NCBI GenBank assembly: GCA_016876035.1
Contig: VGOE01000018.1
Location: forward strand, 1 to 39,566
Length of the DNA: 39,566 bases
Origin: Chloroflexota bacterium
GTDB lineage: Bacteria > Chloroflexota > Dehalococcoidia > UBA2247 > RBG-13-53-26
Direction of reading: 5' to 3'
Made by a program: the position numbers and the translations under genes. Below the pieces are notes generated by a model. The model saw only the letters and a program-made list of their open reading frames with translations. It did not search any database and was not told the DNA's origin. Every line of letters begins with the position of its first letter. Position 1 is the first letter of the stretch. Shown here one piece after another: positions 1 to 6,729 of this stretch.

Positions 1-131
1 TTGGAAACAACCAGCGCTGGCCGGCGTTTACCCGTCTCGGCTCCAACAACAGGGTCAAGGTTTACCTCATAAATATCTCCGTATCGGGGGAAACTCGCCT
101 CAGCCATAGGTTTCGGCTCATGCTGGCACAT
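1..131 (-). CDS. mazF: MazF/PemK-type toxin, N-terminal part (cut by window edge)
   Basis: This is the 5' part of a minus-strand gene that runs off the left end of the window. From the ATG at 131, or the in-frame ATG at 107, it reads into RYGDIYEVNLDPVVGAETGK followed by RRPALVVSN. That is the typical N-terminal strand-loop-strand of the MazF/PemK endoribonuclease fold (xGDIxxVxLxPxxGxExxKxRPalVvs). The ATG at 107 gives the usual toxin length before the RYGD motif. It lies just downstream of a MazE/RHH-like antitoxin with a short gap, the usual antitoxin-first order. MazF toxins cleave mRNA at short single-stranded motifs. Only about 44 codons are visible, so intactness cannot be judged. Confidence 0.8.
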   Translation of the reverse strand, partial: MCQHEPKPMAEASFPRYGDIYEVNLDPVVGAETGKRRPALVVS

Positions 132-149
132 GGTCACCTTCTAATCCGG

Positions 150-389
150 TCATCGTGGCCATTCTTCCAGCGTAGCCCTTTCCCATTCCTGATCGACCTC
201 AGCATCCTCTGCTCGCCTTGCCTGATAACCCTCCACCAGGGATTGTCTAAGCTGTTCCTGCTCAAGCTCCTTTAGCTTATCGAGAACGGCCGCAGCAACG
301 AAGGCGCTGCGCTTGCGTTTGCTGACGCGAGCCTTTAATGCCTCAGCCACGTCTTCAGGAACTGTAAAGTTTAGCTTCAAAGTCTTCAT
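150..389 (-). CDS. MazE-like / ribbon-helix-helix antitoxin
   Basis: Small acidic antitoxin of about 79 aa, upstream of and co-oriented with the MazF-like toxin. The N-terminal KLNFTVPEDVAEALKARV reads as one beta-strand followed by an amphipathic helix (ribbon-helix-helix type DNA-binding head). The Glu/Gln-rich C-terminal tail ending in EEWPR is the part that would wrap the toxin. I prefer the ATG at 389 because a GGGGG Shine-Dalgarno (398-402) sits 8 nt upstream. An in-frame GTG at 398 would overlap that site. It is expected to repress its own promoter through the inverted repeats at 411-429. Confidence 0.75.
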   Translation of the reverse strand: MKTLKLNFTVPEDVAEALKARVSKRKRSAFVAAAVLDKLKELEQEQLRQSLVEGYQARRAEDAEVDQEWERATLEEWPR

Positions 390-410
390 GTCTGACACCC
401 CCTTGGTGCT

Positions 411-429
411 CTAAGCTAGTGCTTAGCTT
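411..429. promoter_or_regulatory. Overlapping inverted repeats, putative mazEF operator
   Basis: Two overlapping 6-bp inverted repeats lie directly upstream of the antitoxin gene. CTAAGC/GCTTAG (411-416 and 421-426) are separated by 4 nt. AAGCTA/TAGCTT (413-418 and 424-429) are separated by 5 nt. Position and symmetry suit autoregulatory binding by the antitoxin/toxin complex. A possible minus-strand -10 (TAAGAT) lies about 20 nt further upstream, but no strong -35 is seen. Confidence 0.4.
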
Positions 430-501
430 CAGAAATACCTTCACACATATCTTAAGTGCGTTCAGCCGTGAGCCAATGTCGCAACATTTATGAAATTAGG
501 C

Positions 502-1678
502 ACTAGTGTCCTGTCTCTAAAATACGTTGCACAAACAATTGAAAGAGCGTATGCTTTCGGTAATTCGGAATCGTAGGAGGGACACACCCATGCCGAGAGG
601 TCGCCCGATACCACCGGTGATACTGACGAACGAAGAGTACGTCACCTTGAGACAGTGGGCACGCCGTGCGAAGACGAGTCAGGCTTTGGCGCTTCGGTCC
701 CGGATTATCTTGGAGTGCGGGGGTGGCAAGACCTGCACTGCGGTAGCGCAGGAACTGCGTATCTGCCTGCCGACGGTGAGGAAGTGGCGCACGCGTTTCC
801 TGGAGCGACGCCTTGATGGCCTGCTGGATGAGCCACGTCCGGGTGCGCCGCGTAAGGTCAGCGATGCGGATGTGGAACGGGTGTTGACCCTGACGCTGGA
901 GACTTTGCCCCAGGATGCGACGCACTGGAGCACTCGGTCCATGGCTATGCGTTCGGGCCTGAGTCGTAGCACTATCCATCGCGTGTGGCGAGCCTTCGGG
1001 CTGCAGCCGCATCGCACCGAGACCTTCAAGCTCTCCGGCGATCCCATGTTCATTGAGAAGGTGCGTGACATTGTGGGACTCTACCTTGATCCCCCTGACA
1101 GCGCCATGGTGTTGTGCGTGGACGGGAAGGCCCAAATCCAGGCCCTGGATCGCACTCGCCCCCTTTTGCCCATGCGGCCTGGCCAGGTCGAGCGGCGGAC
1201 TCACGATTATGTGCGCCATGGCACCACGACCTTGTTTGCCGCCCTCGATGCCCGAACAGGGAAGATCATCGGCCGGTGTCTTAGGCGTCACCGTTCGACG
1301 GAGTTCCGTAAGTTTCTCGACACAGTCGCTGTGGCAGTGCCCGCCACCCTGGATGTACATCTCATCATGGACAACTACGGCACTCATAAGACGGCCCTTA
1401 TCCAGCGCTGGCTGGCCAAGCGGCCTCGGTTCCACGTGCACTTCACTCCCACCAGCGCATCGTGACTCAACTTGGTAGAACGCTTCTTCGCAAAGCCTAC
1501 CGAAAAGCAACTGCGCCGGGGTACATATCCCAGCACAGACGCCTTGGAACAGGCCATTTACCACTATCTCCAATCTACCAATGAGAACCCGAAACCATTC
1601 GTTTGGATCAAGACTGCCGATGATATCCTGGCCACCATCTCACGATTTTGTATGCGAACTTCGGAGACAAGACACTAG
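502..1678 (+). mobile_element. IS630-family insertion sequence (degraded)
   Basis: Element of about 1.17 kb with imperfect terminal inverted repeats. The left end begins ACTAGTGTCCTGTCTC (502-). The right end, read on the other strand, begins ACTAGTGTCTTGTCTC (from 1678). They agree at most of the first 22-25 positions. A TA dinucleotide inside CTAG is present at both ends (504-505 and 1676-1677), as expected for IS630/Tc1-mariner elements that duplicate TA. It carries one transposase gene with an internal stop, so it is probably not autonomous. The insertion separates the mazEF module from the metal-enzyme locus. Confidence 0.85.
590..1678 (+). pseudogene. IS630-family transposase, interrupted by in-frame TGA
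   Basis: DDE transposase of the IS630 family. I choose the ATG at 590, preceded by a good GGAGGG site. The N-terminal helix-turn-helix region ([22 protein letters not shown]) is followed by a second winged region ([14 protein letters not shown]). The catalytic core shows VDGK (first Asp) and IMDNYGTHK (second Asp). The frame then hits TGA at 1463-1465 in HFTPTSAS-stop-LNLVERFFA. Family members have W at this point (TSASWLNxVERxF), so a single TGG to TGA change is the simplest explanation. The third catalytic residue (Glu of VERFF) lies after the stop. The downstream part (to 1678) continues in the same frame as KQLRRGTY...ENPKPFVWIK. Confidence 0.85.
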
Positions 1679-1680
1679 TA

Positions 1681-1779
1681 CCGTGTAACAACTGAGATTC
1701 TTCTCCGCCTGCGGCGGACCAGAATGACACCTATGTACGCTATCACCCTGAGCGTAGCGAAGGGTCTCACGCTGCGAAG
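1681..1779 (-). repeat. ~100-bp dispersed repeat, copy A (inverted relative to copy B at 21661-21765)
   Basis: Read on the minus strand this stretch begins CTTCGCAGCGTGAGACCCTT and ends with GAAGAATCTCAGTTGTTACA. Nearly the same sequence occurs on the plus strand at 21661-21765, with scattered substitutions and a few small indels near a GC-rich hairpin. It lies immediately beside the right end of the IS630 element. Spurious small ORFs across both copies encode similar peptides (SQRETLRYAQG), which is a sign of a nucleotide repeat and not of a gene. It resembles the short dispersed non-coding repeats of many anaerobe genomes. Confidence 0.8.
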
Positions 1780-1912
1780 TACTGCAGCTTATTTCCTCGT
1801 CCCCTTTCTCCAGTCTTATAACCATTTGTATACACCCTATCTGTCCCTACTAATAGTAAGTATATCATCGCCCTTTGCAGGCGGTCAAGAGAAAGGGGTA
1901 AAAGGTCTTAAC

Positions 1913-1942
1913 TTGGTTCGGTCTGTGAGTGTGTAGTATACT
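1913..1942 (+). promoter_or_regulatory. Sigma70-type promoter for the AAA-CooC operon
   Basis: TTGGTT (1913-1918), an 18-nt spacer and TATACT (1937-1942) precede the AAA+ ATPase gene. An AGGAGG Shine-Dalgarno follows at 1949-1954, a few bases before the ATG at 1959. Transcription would start only a few nucleotides upstream of the ribosome site, giving a very short leader. Confidence 0.5.
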
Positions 1943-1958
1943 TGAACCAGGAGGATGA

Positions 1959-2996
1959 ATGATTGAAGGACTAAGGGAAACCATCCTGAAGTTCACCGCC
2001 GAGGGCAAGGATATGCTTTCGGTGATTGTCGGGCAGGAAGACACCAAAGAGCGCATTCTTGCCTCGCTGCTTGCTGGCCATCACATACTGATTGAGGGCC
2101 CTCCGGGTGTGGGCAAGACCACTATGGCCAAGCACATTGCTGCGGCGATGCCTCCCATAACTGTGGTTAAGGACTGCCCCTATCACTGCCATCCCGAAAG
2201 ACCTGTCTGCCCCCGGTGCAAGGTAAGAGCCACCGCCGGTGAAAAGCTGGAGGGGGTCACAATTAGCGGCGAGCAGAGATTCGTCCGCTTGCAAGGCTCT
2301 CCTGACCTCACTGCCGAGGACCTTCTGGGAGATATCGATCCCAGCCAGGCCTTCAAATACGGCCCCCAGGACTATCGCGCCTTTGTGCCGGGGAAGCTTC
2401 TCAAGGGAAACAGGGGGATCGTTTTCTTCGATGAGCTGAACAGGGTGACAGAGAAGCTACAGAATGCTCTCCTCCAGGTCCTCGAAGAAGGCATCGCCAC
2501 CATAGGCCCTTACGATGTAGACTACCCAGCCGACTTCGTGATGATCGCCACCATGAATCCCAGGGAGCGGGCTGGGGTAGAAGAGCTTTCCGACGTTCTC
2601 CTGGATAGATTTGATGTGGTCAAGATGAGCTACCCCGAGTCGTTGGAAAGGGAGAAAGAGATAGTCACCAGGTACGGTCTCAGCATGGATGGTGTGGCAG
2701 TACCGCAAAAGGTCCTCGATGCCATAGTTACCCTGGTACGGGCGACGCGCGAAGAGCCCTGGATAAAGGAGATGGACCAGTCAGCCAGCGTCAGAGCCAC
2801 TCTTTCTCTCTATGAGAAGGTGCAGGCCCTGGCCAGGCTGGGCGGTCGCTCTGAGGCGAGCTTGGACGACATCAGAAAGGCGGCTTCCTCTTCTTTAGGC
2901 AGCCGGATCAAGCCCTCTCCAGAATCCAGATTTTACGACGAGCCCTTCGATTTGATCGATGAATTGGTAAAGAATGTTCTAGAGGTACAACAGTGA
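1959..2996 (+). CDS. MoxR/ChlI-like AAA+ ATPase with four-Cys insertion
   Basis: AAA+ ATPase of 345 aa, closest in layout to magnesium-chelatase subunit I and MoxR proteins. Walker A is GPPGVGKTT (residues 47-55), Walker B IVFFDEL (154-160), sensor 1 IATMNP, and the Arg finger region LLDRFD. Between Walker A and Walker B is a four-Cys insertion (Cys73, 77, 84, 87; CPYHC...CPRC) that could bind zinc or an Fe-S cluster. The same motif with identical spacing occurs in the ChlD-like partner at 4475. MoxR/vWA pairs such as CoxD-CoxE and NorQ-NorD are known to activate metalloenzymes. Here the neighbours suggest work on the CODH/ACS-like enzymes. The gene overlaps cooC by 4 nt (GTGA), so the two are translationally coupled. 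No ChlH-type large chelatase subunit is present. Confidence 0.85.
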   Translation: MIEGLRETILKFTAEGKDMLSVIVGQEDTKERILASLLAGHHILIEGPPGVGKTTMAKHIAAAMPPITVVKDCPYHCHPERPVCPRCKVRATAGEKLEGVTISGEQRFVRLQGSPDLTAEDLLGDIDPSQAFKYGPQDYRAFVPGKLLKGNRGIVFFDELNRVTEKLQNALLQVLEEGIATIGPYDVDYPADFVMIATMNPRERAGVEELSDVLLDRFDVVKMSYPESLEREKEIVTRYGLSMDGVAVPQKVLDAIVTLVRATREEPWIKEMDQSASVRATLSLYEKVQALARLGGRSEASLDDIRKAASSSLGSRIKPSPESRFYDEPFDLIDELVKNVLEVQQ

Positions 2997-3754
2997 GCCA
3001 GGGCATTGCTATCGCCGTGTCGGGGAAAGGCGGAGTGGGTAAGACCTTCACATCATCCATGCTGGTCAAGCGACTCTCCGAACACGGTACTGTGCTGGCC
3101 ATAGATGCCGATCCCGATTCCAATCTCCCTGAAGCCCTGGGGGTGACAGCGACCAAAACCGTGGGAGCAGCGCGGGAAGCCATTATCAATGCGCCGGCTC
3201 GCAGCAAGGTGGCCAGCGCCAAGCAGGAATATCTGGAATTATCCATGCACGAAGCCATTGAGGAGTTCCCCCAATTTGACATCGTTGTCATGGGCCGTTC
3301 TGAGGGAGAAGGTTGTTACTGCGCCGTAAATCACGTCATCCGCCAGGTAATAGACAGCCGGGCAAGAGGATATGATTTCACCGTGGTGGACTGTCATGCC
3401 GGGCTGGAGCACCTCAGCCGCCGCACCACCAGGGACGTTGACATTATGCTCATAGTCACTGACATGACGAAGAATGGCATACTGACGGCCAGGAGGATCA
3501 AGGAGCTATCCCAGGAGCTATCTGTCCAGTTCGGGGCCATCCTGGCGGTGATGAACAGGGTGACGGACGAGGGCCGGCCTGACGCGGAGCGAATGGCCAA
3601 GGAAAACGGGCTGGATATTGCCGCCTATATTCCCTATGAACCCCTGGTGGCGCAGTTCGACCTCCAGGGAAAACCGGTGACAGGCATCCCCAGAGAGTCC
3701 CCCGCTTCTCTGGCCATAGACGGCCTTTGCCAGAAGATTCTTAGCTATGCCTGA
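2993..3754 (+). CDS. cooC: CooC-like nickel-insertion ATPase (copy 1)
   Basis: MinD/SIMIBI-class P-loop ATPase of 253 aa. In known CODH systems CooC binds Ni and uses ATP to help deliver it to the C-cluster. The deviant Walker A SGKGGVGKT is at residues 10-18. The switch region AIDADPDSN follows. The CooC-specific metal-binding CxC pair is Cys108 and Cys110 (EGEGCYC). These features separate it from MinD or ParA. Start GTG at 2993 overlaps the stop of the upstream AAA+ gene. A second, divergent copy lies at 30603. Its presence implies that a Ni-containing cluster is still assembled, even though the CODH alpha subunits in this locus lack some C-cluster ligands. Confidence 0.88.
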   Translation: MSQGIAIAVSGKGGVGKTFTSSMLVKRLSEHGTVLAIDADPDSNLPEALGVTATKTVGAAREAIINAPARSKVASAKQEYLELSMHEAIEEFPQFDIVVMGRSEGEGCYCAVNHVIRQVIDSRARGYDFTVVDCHAGLEHLSRRTTRDVDIMLIVTDMTKNGILTARRIKELSQELSVQFGAILAVMNRVTDEGRPDAERMAKENGLDIAAYIPYEPLVAQFDLQGKPVTGIPRESPASLAIDGLCQKILSYA

Positions 3755-3846
3755 GGGCAGATGGTCAAATGAAATCTGCTAAGCCTGTCATTAACTTCGG
3801 CCGAGTTCCGTCTTCGCTTTGATCTCTAGACTAGGTTGTCTCATGG

Positions 3847-3875
3847 TTGAAATTTCGTACTAACTTTAGTACAAT
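3847..3875 (+). promoter_or_regulatory. Consensus promoter overlapped by a palindrome, toxin-antitoxin operator
   Basis: TTGAAA (3847-3852), a 17-nt spacer and TACAAT (3870-3875) make a near-consensus sigma70 promoter. A perfect 7-bp inverted repeat GTACTAA-CT-TTAGTAC (3857-3872) fills the spacer and covers the first half of the -10. It sits just upstream of the antitoxin gene, so it is well placed for autorepression. It also gives the downstream ChlD-like and fmd-like genes a possible second promoter. Confidence 0.65.
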
Positions 3876-3912
3876 ATCCTTTATCTGTGGCTAGGGAGGA
3901 GGTTTTGCCGCC

Positions 3913-4185
3913 ATGACCACGCGTATTGTAACGGTTAGCGAACTCAAGATTAAATTGGCTGCTTTGATGTCTGAACTCGAAGAACGTGGAGTGCCTTTTT
4001 ACATCACGCAGTATGGGAAGCCGAAGGCCGTGCTCGCCCGCTATGACGAATACGAGGCCCTAATCAAGAAGGTGGAGGATTTAGAGGACCTGCTTGCCAT
4101 GAAGGACTCTTTATCGGCTCCAGAAGAGGAAGCGATCGGGTTAGAGGATTATGAACGGCGACGTGCAGCTGGCATACGAAGTTAG
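3913..4185 (+). CDS. Phd/YefM (RelB-like) antitoxin
   Basis: Antitoxin of 90 aa. The N-terminal half (TVSELKIKLAALMSELEERG, then VPFYITQYGKPKAVLARYDEY) matches the Phd/YefM DNA-binding fold, in which a short ExK/L helix is followed by a strand reading 'xITxxGKPxAVLxxxxEY'. The C-terminal tail is acidic and low in complexity, as in toxin-wrapping segments. A strong GGGAGGAGG site precedes the ATG. It overlaps the toxin gene by 35 nt. It lies inside the metal-enzyme operon between cooC and the ChlD-like gene. Confidence 0.85.
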   Translation: MTTRIVTVSELKIKLAALMSELEERGVPFYITQYGKPKAVLARYDEYEALIKKVEDLEDLLAMKDSLSAPEEEAIGLEDYERRRAAGIRS

Positions 4186-4447
4186 CCTTCGCAGCAGGAA
4201 GGTTCAGCGGGAATTGGATAGCCTACAGGAGTCAGATCACCAGCGTATCGTAGCCAGACTTAGAGCCTTAGCAGGTGACCCCAGACCCCACGGATGTGAA
4301 AAGTTATACGATGACATATATCGGGTGAGGGTCGGGAGTTTCCGCATAATCTACCTCATTGATGAAGGAAGCAAGCGTATCGAGGTTGGGGGAATCCGTC
4401 GTCGCAATGAGAGAACCTACAAGGGGTTTGAGGATCTGTTTCGGTGA
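4151..4447 (+). CDS. RelE/ParE-family toxin
   Basis: Small basic protein of 98 aa in the RelE superfamily. Visible family features are the N-terminal SRKVQRELDSL helix, the central GDPRPHGCEKLYDDIYRVRVGSFRIIYLID sheet region (written here in parts: RPHGCEKL, YRVRVGSFRIIYLID) and the C-terminal IRRRNERTYKGF. RelE-type toxins cleave mRNA in the ribosomal A site. The catalytic basic residues are plausibly in the C-terminal RRRNERTYK segment. Translation is likely coupled to the antitoxin by the 35-nt overlap. The stop at 4447 is only 27 nt before the next gene, so the cassette is tightly fitted between operon genes. Confidence 0.85.
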   Translation: MNGDVQLAYEVSLRSRKVQRELDSLQESDHQRIVARLRALAGDPRPHGCEKLYDDIYRVRVGSFRIIYLIDEGSKRIEVGGIRRRNERTYKGFEDLFR

Positions 4448-4474
4448 ACAACCTGGAATTAGAACCTGAAGAAG

Positions 4475-6712
4475 ATGAACGTGGTGTTGGGGCAGATGGT
4501 AAACAGGTTGCTTAGAGAAGAGATTCTGGGCACTTTCAACAGGCTGGGACCGGACAGGTTCAGCCGTCTGGTCTTCGATGGCCTCCAGATAGAGGCAGAG
4601 GAGAGTCAGGCTTTGCTCAGCAGCCTGTGCAGCGGTCATCACCTGTTACTCCTCGGCCCGCCCGGCAGTGGCAAGACCAGTGTGGCCAATAACCTCTCCG
4701 CTATCCTCGGTGACATCGAGGTGGTGGAGGGCTGCCCCCTGCATTGTTCACCCAAAGACGCTTCTTGCCCCTGGTGCCTGGACAGAAAAGCGAGGGGTGA
4801 GACTCTTCGCAGCGCCACCCTGCCTGCAGCCGAGCGGCTGGTGAGGGTACAGGGGAGTGGGGGGCTGACGGTGGAAGACCTGATCGGAGACCTTGATCCT
4901 GAGGCGGCGCTCCAGGAGGGCATCTACTCTCCCAGGGCCTTTCTGCCTGGCAAGCTGCTGAAGGCCAACAGAAGCATATTGCTGCTCGATTTCATTGATA
5001 GGGTCCCCGAAAGAGTCCTCAACGCGGTGATCTATGCCCTCCAGGGCAGCTCCATCTCCATTGGCGTGCTGGAGCAGAAGGTACCCCTGGACACGCTGGT
5101 GGTGGCCACTGGCGGGGAGGCAGCCTTGCGGTCGTTACCCCTGGATTTGATGGACAACTTCGATGTCGTCCGCTTTGGCTACGTCAGCGACTTGGATAAA
5201 CAGAAGGAAATCGTTGCCGGCCACCTCAGACACAGCACAGACAGCCTGGCTGAGCCAGTGATGGAGAAGGCCATCAGGATTGTTGATGAGACAAGGGGGC
5301 ACGATGAGGTGGAACGGGGAGTGGGGACGCGGGGAATGATCAAATACGCCGAGATTCTGGCCCAGCTCCCTCAACTGCAATACCAGTCCGAGGATGAAAT
5401 GCTGTCCGAGGGCGCAGTGGTTTCGCTGCCCCACCGCCTCAAACTGGCTCCTGAGGTTGATCTGCCCGGAAAGAGGGAGCAGATCATCGACCAGGTGGTC
5501 AGCAAGATAACAGGTAAGGAGAAGGCCAAGAAAGACCTGGCCACCTTGACCAAACAGGACGTTCTGGCTCTGGTAGAGGAGATCGTCAAGGAGGAGAAGT
5601 TCAGGAAGCCGCTGAAGTATGGCGCCTTCGATCTCCTGTTGAGGAGGATCAAGCGCTTCCCTGAATCCAAGCTGGCCCAGCTTTACCGGGAGATTGCCAG
5701 CCGTTTGCCAGAGCTTTATCCTGAGCGCTACAAGGCTGACAACCTCGATGCTGAGCTGCTGGCAGAGATCGAGGAGTACAGGAAAGAGAAGGAGAGGATA
5801 GCCAATATTCTTGAGCGAGAGGCGCTGGCCAAGACCCTCAAGTTCCTGGAAGAAGAGGATATCTTGCAGCGCACCAGCAGCGGGTGGACGCTGAGCCAGC
5901 GCGGCATTAACGTCCTCCTGGAGAGGCTGACGCCCAGGTTGGACGAAGGTGCCTACCTCTATGGCTACGGGAGGCACAGCGCCGGCAAGAAGCTGACGCT
6001 GGGGGAGGGCAAGGTGGTGGGTGCCCGGCGGTTCCGTTTTGGCGATAAGTATCGCGATATCTCTTTTCGGGACACCATAAAAGAGGCCATCCGTAATCGG
6101 AGACAGCAAATTACCAGAGAAGACATCATCGTTAGTACCAAAGACATCCGTACCCGGATGGACATAGTCCTGGTCGTAGACCTCTCAGGCACCATGCTTC
6201 AACTGGACAAGTTCTGGTTTGCTAAACAGAGTGCCATTGCCCTGTCGCTGGCTGCCGCCGCCTATAAAGATAGAGTAGCCATAGTCTCATTCTCCAATCT
6301 GGCTGAGGTCGTTGTTGACCTGACCACGAATCCGCATAAGGTGACTCGCCGGGTGCTCGACCTCGATCTACATGAGAACGCCTTCACCAACATTGGCTAC
6401 GGCCTGCTGAAGGCCTGTGAGTTGCTGGAGCACCATCCCAAGGGAAGGGCAAAACAGCACATCATCCTTATCTCTGATGGTGATGCCACCGCCCCTCACC
6501 CCACCCCACAGAAGTACGCCCTCAGGCAAGCTGCCCTGGTAGCCCGCCGTGGCATTACCATATCTTGCATCTGTATCAACCAGCGGTCGGCTGACCCAGA
6601 GCTGATGCGAAGGATTGCCAAGACAGGAAAGGGAAGGATTTATCTTATCGGAGCTGAGGAGTTGCCTGCTGCTTTGCTTGAAGAGGCGGCTGCTGCCCGT
6701 ATTTCGTACTGA
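4475..6712 (+). CDS. ChlD-like protein: degenerate AAA domain plus vWA domain
   Basis: 745-aa protein with the architecture of magnesium/cobalt chelatase subunit D. The N-terminal AAA domain has Walker A GPPGSGKTS (61-69) and the four-Cys motif Cys87, 91, 98, 101 (CPLHC...CPWC), with the same spacing as in the AAA+ protein at 1959. The Walker B Glu is lost (ILLLDF where DE is expected), so this domain may bind but not hydrolyse ATP, as in ChlD/BchD. A charged helical linker follows (about 330-550). The C-terminal vWA domain has a MIDAS DLSGT motif (Asp569, Ser571, Thr573) and SDGD. It probably forms a hetero-oligomer with the 1959 ATPase, acting as a chelatase or metalloenzyme-activating machine. 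ATG 4475 has only a weak GAAG site. GTG 4484 is an in-frame alternative. Confidence 0.85.
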   Translation: MNVVLGQMVNRLLREEILGTFNRLGPDRFSRLVFDGLQIEAEESQALLSSLCSGHHLLLLGPPGSGKTSVANNLSAILGDIEVVEGCPLHCSPKDASCPWCLDRKARGETLRSATLPAAERLVRVQGSGGLTVEDLIGDLDPEAALQEGIYSPRAFLPGKLLKANRSILLLDFIDRVPERVLNAVIYALQGSSISIGVLEQKVPLDTLVVATGGEAALRSLPLDLMDNFDVVRFGYVSDLDKQKEIVAGHLRHSTDSLAEPVMEKAIRIVDETRGHDEVERGVGTRGMIKYAEILAQLPQLQYQSEDEMLSEGAVVSLPHRLKLAPEVDLPGKREQIIDQVVSKITGKEKAKKDLATLTKQDVLALVEEIVKEEKFRKPLKYGAFDLLLRRIKRFPESKLAQLYREIASRLPELYPERYKADNLDAELLAEIEEYRKEKERIANILEREALAKTLKFLEEEDILQRTSSGWTLSQRGINVLLERLTPRLDEGAYLYGYGRHSAGKKLTLGEGKVVGARRFRFGDKYRDISFRDTIKEAIRNRRQQITREDIIVSTKDIRTRMDIVLVVDLSGTMLQLDKFWFAKQSAIALSLAAAAYKDRVAIVSFSNLAEVVVDLTTNPHKVTRRVLDLDLHENAFTNIGYGLLKACELLEHHPKGRAKQHIILISDGDATAPHPTPQKYALRQAALVARRGITISCICINQRSADPELMRRIAKTGKGRIYLIGAEELPAALLEEAAAARISY

Positions 6713-6729
6713 GAAAGTGAGGCCCTGAG

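Noticed and set aside
503-1573. 356-codon open frame on the minus strand
   Set aside because: It lies antisense to the IS630 transposase, whose protein sequence is clearly recognisable. The antisense product has no family features.
3755-3800. Terminator after cooC (GCAGAT...ATCTGC hairpin)
   Set aside because: The stem is only 6 bp with an 11-nt loop and no T-tract.
5135-6109. 324-codon open frame on the minus strand
   Set aside because: Shadow of the ChlD-like gene; Leu/Gln-rich antisense composition and no ribosome site.
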